NCBI GenBank assembly: GCA_965661105.1
Contig: CBFICR010000137.1
Coordinates: forward strand, 1 to 5,083
Direction: 5' to 3'
DNA length: 5,083 bases
From: Eutrophocola sp965661105
GTDB taxonomy: Bacteria; Pseudomonadota; Gammaproteobacteria; Pseudomonadales; Pseudohongiellaceae
This document shows positions 1-3,610 of this stretch, piece after piece (positions within the stretch are counted from its first letter, which is position 1; each line of letters begins with the position of its first letter). Below the pieces are notes generated by a model. The model searched no databases. It was not told the origin of the DNA and was given only the letters and a program-made list of their open reading frames with translations. The position numbers and the translations under genes are program-made.

Positions 1-1
1 C

Positions 2-61
2 TGCATCCGGGATGAAGGCAAATGGCAGATCATCTCGAAGATCTTTCATATAGTTGATTAA
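2..61 (+). CDS. C-terminal fragment of an NTF2-like (putative lumazine-binding) protein
   Basis: The window opens inside a reading frame that ends at TAA (59-61); only 19 residues are visible. They end in a pattern of the type RDEGKWQIISKIF. This resembles the last beta-strand of NTF2-fold proteins of the SnoaL/putative lumazine-binding kind, which often finish with GKWKI-nKvF. The stop overlaps by one base the AAGGAG Shine-Dalgarno of the tautomerase that follows, so the two genes are probably co-transcribed. What is seen is an open frame and a short motif; the family is inferred from that motif alone, and function cannot be stated. A chance open frame is possible, but the tight spacing argues against it. 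Confidence 0.5.
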   Translation, partial: CIRDEGKWQIISKIFHIVD

Positions 62-66
62 AGGAG
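61..66 (+). promoter_or_regulatory. Ribosome binding site of the tautomerase gene
   Basis: AAGGAG lies 7 bases before the ATG at 74 and shares its first A with the stop codon of the upstream frame. This strong, well-spaced site fixes the start at 74, which also places the catalytic proline directly after the initiator methionine. Confidence 0.8.
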
Positions 67-73
67 AATCGCA

Positions 74-295
74 ATGCCTTACGTGAACATTAAAATCACC
101 AGAGAAGGTGTAAACGATGAACAAAAAGCTGCCCTGATCAAGGGGGCAACACAGCTTTTGGTAGACGTTCTCGACAAGAATCCAAACACCACGTTTGTTG
201 TGATTGACGAAGTGGATCTGGAGGATTGGGGAGTCGGAGGATTACCTGTTGAAGAATTCCGCAAGCAAGCGGAATCTGTGAGAGATCCTTCATGA
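74..295 (+). CDS. 4-oxalocrotonate tautomerase (4-OT) superfamily protein
   Basis: A 73-residue cytoplasmic enzyme of the 4-OT/tautomerase superfamily. These small beta-alpha-beta proteins form oligomers and use an N-terminal proline, exposed after Met removal, as the catalytic base for keto-enol tautomerisation. Seen here: Pro directly after Met1, the DEQKAALIKG helix start near residues 15-24, and DWGVGG at residues 51-56, matching the FGIGG hairpin of 4-OT. Length is slightly above the usual 62 residues because of a C-terminal tail. Aligned by eye to Pseudomonas 4-OT, there is a one-residue insertion before the helix. The substrate-binding Arg11 and Arg39 are not conserved (Val and Phe/Val fall there), so it is probably not a true 2-hydroxymuconate tautomerase and the substrate is unknown. 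Upstream lies an NTF2-like gene end; downstream a tiny ORF overlaps the stop by ATGA. Confidence 0.9.
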   Translation: MPYVNIKITREGVNDEQKAALIKGATQLLVDVLDKNPNTTFVVIDEVDLEDWGVGGLPVEEFRKQAESVRDPS

Positions 296-384
296 ATAGT
301 ATCCCAACACCTGCACTTGGCCAGATAATGGTTCTTGCGGGCATTGGGTCTATGCTCTGGTTTGCTTACCGTTACCAGCTTTAG
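292..384 (+). CDS. Possible 30-residue single-pass membrane peptide
   Basis: The ATG at 292 overlaps the tautomerase stop as ATGA, the usual geometry for translational coupling, and the frame runs to TAG at 382-384. The predicted peptide starts MNSIPTPALG, continues with a hydrophobic stretch (about residues 11-25, IMVLAGIGSMLWFAY) and ends in RYQL. This would give one membrane span with a positively charged C-terminal side. No family is recognised. The case rests on the coupled start and the amphipathic-end/hydrophobic-core layout; short open frames of this size arise easily by chance. It could also be a decayed 5' end of a longer gene. Function unknown. Confidence 0.35.
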   Translation: MNSIPTPALGQIMVLAGIGSMLWFAYRYQL

Positions 385-593
385 CCATGGCAATATAGCG
401 GGTGGGCCATCGATTGGAATCATTAAATCCGGAGCCATTTTCCAGCCCCATGGATGCTATAAATCGAATTTTTAAAGAACAATATCTCCGATTCTGGATT
501 TTTTTATGGAGCAAGGTAACAGATAAATTTTCATGAACTGTTATCATAATCTTGGGCAAGAACAAACGCCCTGAGAGACAAGGCCAGCCTCTG
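385..593. other. Intergenic region between convergent genes, no gene seen
   Basis: This AT-rich gap separates the tautomerase cluster from the 3' end of the merR-like gene. I find no convincing ORF and no classical intrinsic terminator. Two weak structures exist. An 8-bp imperfect inverted repeat lies at 515-522/538-545 (GGTAACAG / CTGTTATC, one G-T pair, 15-base loop) with no T-run after it on either strand. A seven-T run near 499-505 lacks a good preceding stem. Confidence 0.5.
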
Positions 594-974
594 TTAGCTC
601 TCGAAAGATTCAAGAATCGGGCATGGCCCTGACTTTCCATGAGAACATTCCTTTGCCAGACGTTGCAGGCAATTCCGCGCCTGTTCGAGTTCGGCTATCC
701 GTACTTCCAGTGCCTGAATGCGTGCCCCTGCAAGTTCCCGTACACGCGGACGATCCCTGCTCGAGTCCAGCAGAATCAGTTCCTTGATCTCCTGCAGAGT
801 GAAACCTGCGGCCTGGGCCTTGCGAATAAAACGTAGACGCCGTAATACCTGTTGGCTGTAGCGCCTGATTCCATCTGTCCTGGGAGGTACTTCCAGCAGC
901 CCTTTACGCTGGTAGAAACGCACTGTTTCCACACCAACACCTGCAGCTTCGGCTAATTTTCCTATTGTCAGCAT
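594..974 (-). CDS. MerR-family metal/thiol-responsive transcriptional regulator
   Basis: A 126-residue MerR-family activator. The N-terminal winged helix-turn-helix covers about residues 1-68 (TIGKLAEAAGVGVETVRFYQRKGLL, then GIRRYS). A dimerisation helix follows at about 75-108, then a C-terminal metal-loop-like segment, CSHGKSGPCPIL (Cys110 and Cys118), matching MerR Cys117/Cys126 and CueR Cys112/Cys120. The Cys-to-Cys spacing of 8 is that of CueR; Tn501 MerR has 9. The first sensor position (MerR Cys82, CueR Ser77) holds Arg75 instead. An extra Cys102 sits in the dimerisation helix. The DNA-binding half is closest to mercury MerR, and the divergent promoter carries a mer-like dyad, so the likely target is the glutaredoxin-MauE gene. 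The start is ambiguous: ATG at 974 has GGAG ten bases upstream, while GTG at 980 would add two residues (Met-Leu). The inducer (Hg(II), Cu(I), other soft metal or thiol stress) cannot be fixed from sequence. Confidence 0.88.
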   Translation of the reverse strand: MLTIGKLAEAAGVGVETVRFYQRKGLLEVPPRTDGIRRYSQQVLRRLRFIRKAQAAGFTLQEIKELILLDSSRDRPRVRELAGARIQALEVRIAELEQARNCLQRLAKECSHGKSGPCPILESFES

Positions 975-980
975 AAGCAC

Positions 981-1012
981 TTGACTCCGTACTATGGTAC
1001 GGAATGTATCGT
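981..1012 (+). promoter_or_regulatory. MerR-type promoter/operator with mer-like dyad
   Basis: A perfect -35 TTGACT (981-986) is followed by a 20-bp spacer and a plausible -10 TATCGT (1007-1012). The overlong spacer (19-20 bp) is the hallmark of promoters that MerR proteins activate by DNA distortion. The spacer holds the inverted repeat CCGTAC-TATG-GTACGG (987-1002), perfect and extendable to 7-bp arms by T986/A1003. The run TTGACTCCGTAC and the right arm GTACGGAA match the Tn21/Tn501 mer operator as I remember it; only the 4-bp centre and the -10 region differ. Transcription should start near 1018-1020 and run into the glutaredoxin-MauE gene. The same DNA holds the translation start region of the divergent regulator, so the regulator probably also controls itself. 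Confidence 0.85.
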
Positions 1013-1035
1013 AATCCTCGCTGAATTAAATTTCC

Positions 1036-1040
1036 AGGAG
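1036..1040 (+). promoter_or_regulatory. Ribosome binding site of the glutaredoxin-MauE gene
   Basis: AGGAG lies 6 bases before the ATG at 1047. It decides the start: the open frame extends upstream to 981, but that stretch is the operator and promoter, so the leader is untranslated. Confidence 0.8.
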
Positions 1041-1046
1041 AAACCT

Positions 1047-1826
1047 ATGAATGCTAAGAATCAGGCGTTGGAACAAGCTCATAAAACCGTGCTTTACAGA
1101 ATGGTAATGGACCAGCACATATGTCCCTATGGTCTGAAGGCAAAAGACCTTTTGCGACGAAAGGGCCATGTTGTGGAAGATCACTGGTTGACTTCCCGCG
1201 AGGAGGTTGACGCCTTCAAGGCCAGCCATGGTGTGAATACTACTCCCCAGGTTTTTATCAGGGGCACCAGAATTGGCGGTTACGATGATGTCCGCCGATA
1301 TTTCGGTCTGTCCGTACCGGAATCTGGTGCTACCAGTTACAAGCCAGTTATCGCCCTTTTCAGTATGACTTTCCTGATGGCTGCAGCTTCAAGTATTGCT
1401 GTCTGGGATACGCCCGTTACTTTCAGGACGTTGGAGTGGTTCATCGCCTTCAGCATGGTGATACTGGCAATGCTGAAGCTACAGCATGTGGAAAGCTTCG
1501 CTACCATGTTCCTTAATTATGATCTTCTGGCCAGGCGCTGGGTACGATACTCCTACATCTATCCTTTCGCTGAAGGGCTGGCAGGCGTGCTCATGATTTC
1601 AGGTATTCTGCGCTGGATATCAATCCCGGTAGCCTTATTCATCGGCTCGGTGGGTGCCTTGTCCGTGTTTAAGGCTGTTTACATTGACAAACGAGAGTTG
1701 AAATGCGCCTGTGTGGGAGGGGCGAGTAATGTACCGCTAGGGTTTGTCTCGCTTGTTGAGAACCTGATGATGATCATGATGGCTGTCTGGATGACATTTA
1801 CGGCAACAGGAACTGCCAGCCTGTAA
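1047..1826 (+). CDS. Glutaredoxin-MauE/DoxX fusion redox-associated membrane protein
   Basis: A 259-residue two-part protein. Residues about 13-88 are a glutaredoxin/thioredoxin-fold domain with active site C26-P-Y-G29, the cis-proline motif TTPQVF (Thr66-Pro67) and the GGYDD glutathione-site motif (77-81). The second active-site cysteine is replaced by Gly, so it is monothiol. Residues about 100-252 are a MauE/DoxX-type membrane domain with four or five hydrophobic spans (near 100-120, 131-147, 172-190, 191-212, 233-252). The family-typical motif KCACVGG (Cys220, Cys222) is followed by NVPLGFVSLVEN. Known MauE is needed for methylamine dehydrogenase disulfide maturation, and DoxX/MauE proteins are linked to membrane thiol redox. 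The inferred role is membrane thiol-disulfide exchange using glutathione, or thiol repair under metal stress; no mau genes are nearby. It stands alone under the MerR-type promoter and is followed by hairpins at 1838 and 1980. Exact reaction and partners are unknown. Confidence 0.9.
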   Translation: MNAKNQALEQAHKTVLYRMVMDQHICPYGLKAKDLLRRKGHVVEDHWLTSREEVDAFKASHGVNTTPQVFIRGTRIGGYDDVRRYFGLSVPESGATSYKPVIALFSMTFLMAAASSIAVWDTPVTFRTLEWFIAFSMVILAMLKLQHVESFATMFLNYDLLARRWVRYSYIYPFAEGLAGVLMISGILRWISIPVALFIGSVGALSVFKAVYIDKRELKCACVGGASNVPLGFVSLVENLMMIMMAVWMTFTATGTASL

Positions 1827-1837
1827 CCTGCGTGTAT

Positions 1838-1882
1838 GGGGCGGCTGAAACGAAGCATCAGCCGTCCCAGCACCACCCTTTT
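1838..1882 (+). terminator. Stem-loop just downstream of the glutaredoxin-MauE gene, weak terminator
   Basis: GGGGCGGCTGA (1838-1848) pairs with TCAGCCGTCCC (1858-1868) as an 11-bp stem with one G-U pair and a 9-base loop, starting 12 bases after the stop. The only T-run is TTTT at 1879-1882, ten bases past the stem. This is poor for an intrinsic terminator, so the hairpin may act mainly as a 3'-end stabiliser ahead of the better terminator at 1980. Confidence 0.45.
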
Positions 1883-1979
1883 ATATCACTCTGCAAGGGC
1901 CTGCTGTTCTTATTCAGGCTCCTCAAACAGCCATCTGACAGAGAGCTTCGAAAGTACTGGCATTATCACGTACGTCATC

Positions 1980-2007
1980 GGCAGTGCCAGAACACTGCCC
2001 TTTTTTT
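1980..2007 (+). terminator. Rho-independent terminator of the glutaredoxin-MauE transcript
   Basis: GGCAGTG (1980-1986) and CACTGCC (1993-1999) form a perfect 7-bp stem around the loop CCAGAA, followed by one C and seven Ts (2001-2007). This is a textbook plus-strand intrinsic terminator. It also shields the convergent hydrolase gene ending at 2037. On the minus strand the stem is preceded by A7 and followed by no T-run, so it is not a clear terminator in that direction. The 1869-1979 stretch before it shows no gene. Confidence 0.85.
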
Positions 2008-2036
2008 ATGCTTGGAATTCTTCTGCAGGAATCCGT

Positions 2037-3098
2037 TTAATCCGTGTAAGAATTCAGTCTTTTCTCCCCCAGGAAGTCAGAGACCAGGTCAGCCACCTCG
2101 ACATTGTTCAGGTCTGCAAAGGGCAGGTGGGTATTCCCTGAAAGTCCGATCTCGGGCAGTACGATCACTTCCGCATCACCGCCGTATTTATTGATCAGTT
2201 CAACAAACTGATGCGACTGCTCCAGGGCGTAATCAAAACGGTCGATGATATCCATGTTGTCGCCCCAGATGATCTGTATCGGAAAGCGGGTGAGCTTCAT
2301 GAACTCCTCAAGGGGAACATAAACCGGGCCATAGGGTCCTTCCTCGAGCACGGGGCCTTCGCCTTCGGGAAACACATAGCCAACATTTTCATAGGCAATG
2401 AGCCCGGCGATGTTGTCGCTTTTGAGGGCGGTCAGCAGGGCACGCACACCGCCGGCTGAGTTGGTCAGTGCCACGGTGGGTCCGATGCGCTCCACCAGTT
2501 CCGCTGCAGCTTCTGCCTGCAGCCAGGCATTGGCGACACTGTCGAACTCCTGGTACCGCGCCCGGGTTGCCTGGTTCCAGGCTTCAGGGTCATCGGCAGG
2601 GAACTGGATGCCCTCGAAAAAATCCGGATAACTGACACCGAGCCTCCAGGCATTGAAATTCTGCTGGTCCATGCCGGGCTGCGGTGAATAGCTGAAGCTT
2701 TCACAGCCCCAGTCAGCGCGGCCGACCCTGGGGCCGTCCCACAGGTATACCGGGTAGTCCCGGCGCAGGAAGATGCTCTGGAATCCCTCGCCACCATCCC
2801 AGCGGTTCTGCCAGCCGGAAGCGCTGGCACTGTGCCACATCAGCAGGTTGATTTCGCGCGGTGAGGGAGGAATCTGGTAGTCCACATACCCGTGATCACA
2901 ATGCTGTGATGAGGTCAGGGCATCACCAAGTATTGTCCCGCCCACTGAAAATGAACCCTGTTTTTCAATGACCAGATAATCATCGCTGACAGATGCCGTC
3001 CCGCAACCGGCCAGCAGTCCGCTGAGCAAGAGAATTTTGCTGGTTCGGGTATTCAGCGTCAGGGAGAAGAACGCGGAGAATTTGTTTTGATTAGTCAT
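2037..3098 (-). CDS. Exported alpha/beta-hydrolase lipoprotein, esterase 713-like
   Basis: A 353-residue alpha/beta-fold hydrolase with an N-terminal lipoprotein signal: Arg18/Lys21, hydrophobic ILLLSGLL, and lipobox LAGC with Cys32 as the lipidated residue. Gly at +2 argues for outer-membrane sorting. After the signal come a Cys67-containing strand, LLMWHSASASGW (oxyanion-side His-containing loop, near 85-96), and the FLRRDYPVYLWDGPRVGRA block (about 110-128). Next is the nucleophile elbow LTNSAGG (Ser214), which departs from the usual GxSxG. YENVG follows with Glu237 as likely acid, then GNTHLPFADLNN with His324 as likely base. The Ser/Glu/His order and the 23-residue Ser-Glu gap resemble Alcaligenes esterase 713 (Ser206, Glu230, His298) as I recall it. 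Cys67 and Cys132 could form a disulfide, fitting an extracytoplasmic location. Substrate unknown; a small ester or lactone is plausible. The ATG at 3098 lacks a strong Shine-Dalgarno but gives a complete signal peptide. The gene appears monocistronic. Confidence 0.88.
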   Translation of the reverse strand: MTNQNKFSAFFSLTLNTRTSKILLLSGLLAGCGTASVSDDYLVIEKQGSFSVGGTILGDALTSSQHCDHGYVDYQIPPSPREINLLMWHSASASGWQNRWDGGEGFQSIFLRRDYPVYLWDGPRVGRADWGCESFSYSPQPGMDQQNFNAWRLGVSYPDFFEGIQFPADDPEAWNQATRARYQEFDSVANAWLQAEAAAELVERIGPTVALTNSAGGVRALLTALKSDNIAGLIAYENVGYVFPEGEGPVLEEGPYGPVYVPLEEFMKLTRFPIQIIWGDNMDIIDRFDYALEQSHQFVELINKYGGDAEVIVLPEIGLSGNTHLPFADLNNVEVADLVSDFLGEKRLNSYTD

Positions 3099-3323
3099 GA
3101 GCCCATCTTTGGTCCTGTTTTGAAAGCAGAGGGGGAGTTTGCAGGATGCAGATGTCAGATGCCAGCGGTAGTACCCATTAATCGGGTCCGGGTTGAACCA
3201 TCAACATTCACCCTGCAGAAGCAAGTTGCTACTATGCTGTCCTTGGCAAACATAAAAAATCAGTATCGGGGGAGATGCAGATGGTATCCGAAAAAAGCCG
3301 CCTTCACGCCACATTAGACAGAT
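3099..3323. other. Leader region of the hydrolase gene, no gene seen
   Basis: I see no coding gene on either strand. An open frame on the plus strand (3087-3317) has no Shine-Dalgarno and no recognisable protein. The minus-strand promoter of the hydrolase should lie here, but I cannot pick a convincing -35/-10 pair by eye. Confidence 0.5.
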
Positions 3324-3403
3324 AACACCTGCATAGGGACACCCACTTTACTGGCAATCCGCCAACACCTGCATAGGGACACCCACTTTACTGGCAATCC
3401 GCC
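3324..3403. repeat. Perfect 40-bp tandem duplication
   Basis: Two identical, directly adjacent 40-bp copies occupy 3324-3363 and 3364-3403. Each begins AACACCTGCATAGGGACACC and ends GGCAATCCGCC. The perfect identity points to a recent duplication by slippage or unequal exchange. The phrase TAGGGACACCCACTTT resembles the short conserved boxes I associate with RAYT-linked REP sequences in gammaproteobacteria, so the unit probably belongs to the mobile-element remnant to its right. There are only two copies and no spacers, so it is not a CRISPR. Confidence 0.9.
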
Positions 3404-3462
3404 CATTCTTTCCTATACTGGGTCGTAACTACATTAGGTTCCTTGTTTATGACCCGCCGTCA

Positions 3463-3536
3463 AAATCAAAGGGGTCAGAGTAACTTGATTTTGCCAAACC
3501 AGTAGTGAAATCAAGTTACTCTGCCCCCTTTGATTT
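3463..3536. repeat. 29-bp near-perfect inverted repeat (long hairpin)
   Basis: The left arm 3463-3491 and right arm 3508-3536 are complementary at 28 of 29 positions; the mismatch is T3475 against C3524. They enclose a 16-base loop. The arms carry AAATCAAAGGGG and CAGAGTAACTTGATTT. In RNA or single-stranded DNA this is a very stable stem, the kind of structure Y1/RAYT transposases recognise. It sits about 75 bases downstream of the minus-strand HDOD gene and could end or stabilise its transcript, although no minus-strand T-run follows it. Confidence 0.9.
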
Positions 3537-3591
3537 CTTTGATTTCTTTGATTTCTTTGATTTCTTTGATTTCTTTGATTTCTTTGATTTC
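3529..3591. repeat. Minisatellite: seven perfect copies of TTTGATTTC
   Basis: Seven uninterrupted 9-bp copies fill 3529-3591. The first copy is the last 8 bases of the inverted repeat's right arm (TTTGATTT, 3529-3536) plus one C, so the array expanded from the element's edge. It ends 19 bases before the HDOD stop codon, outside the coding region. Perfect short arrays of this kind tend to change copy number by polymerase slippage. Confidence 0.95.
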
Positions 3592-3610
3592 CCCACCATT
3601 TTTCAGAAGA

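Larger units (their letters stand above)
3404..3591 (+). mobile_element. RAYT/REP-like non-autonomous element remnant
   Basis: From the end of the 40-bp repeats to the 9-bp repeats the DNA resembles what surrounds IS200-like REP-associated tyrosine transposase genes: a leader with TATACTGGGTCG, then ATGACCCGCCGT at 3449 (a start like many RAYT proteins, MTRR). Within four codons this runs into an inverted repeat containing GGGGTCAGAGTAACTTGATT, and the frame stops at 3503-3505. There is no HUH motif or catalytic tyrosine, so no transposase is encoded. I infer an internally deleted, non-autonomous derivative whose REP-like hairpin remains. The link to RAYT rests on remembered sequence style, not on an alignment. 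The whole unit, with the 40-bp duplication, would span about 3324-3591. Confidence 0.45.

Noticed and set aside
79..438. 119-residue minus-strand open frame over the tautomerase, plus a shorter one at 138-344
   Set aside because: Antisense shadows of a clear 4-OT gene with no recognisable domain or ribosome binding site.
515..545. Inverted repeat GGTAACAG / CTGTTATC as a terminator or operator
   Set aside because: Eight imperfect pairs, a 15-base AT-rich loop and no T-run on either strand; not strong enough to assign a role.
350..640. 96-residue minus-strand open frame in the gap before the merR-like gene
   Set aside because: Overlaps the 3' end of the regulator, has low-quality protein composition and no family resemblance.
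981..1046. N-terminal extension of the glutaredoxin-MauE frame
   Set aside because: This DNA is the MerR-type promoter and operator; the AGGAG at 1036-1040 sets the start at 1047.
1832..2194. Two plus-strand open frames (1832-2194 and 1836-2141)
   Set aside because: They read through two hairpins and into the antisense of the hydrolase gene; composition is not protein-like and no start signal is present.
2465..2830. 121-residue minus-strand frame and plus-strand frames at 2211-2459 and 2398-2631
   Set aside because: Alternative-frame shadows within the GC-rich hydrolase gene.
305..3374. Recurring AACACCTGCA word (near 305, 936, 3324 and 3364)
   Set aside because: Only about ten bases are shared and two of the sites are in unrelated contexts (one inside the MerR coding region); chance is sufficient outside the 40-bp duplication.
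3324..3591. CRISPR array
   Set aside because: The 40-bp copies are directly adjacent with no spacers, and the 9-bp units are far too short; both are simple tandem repeats.
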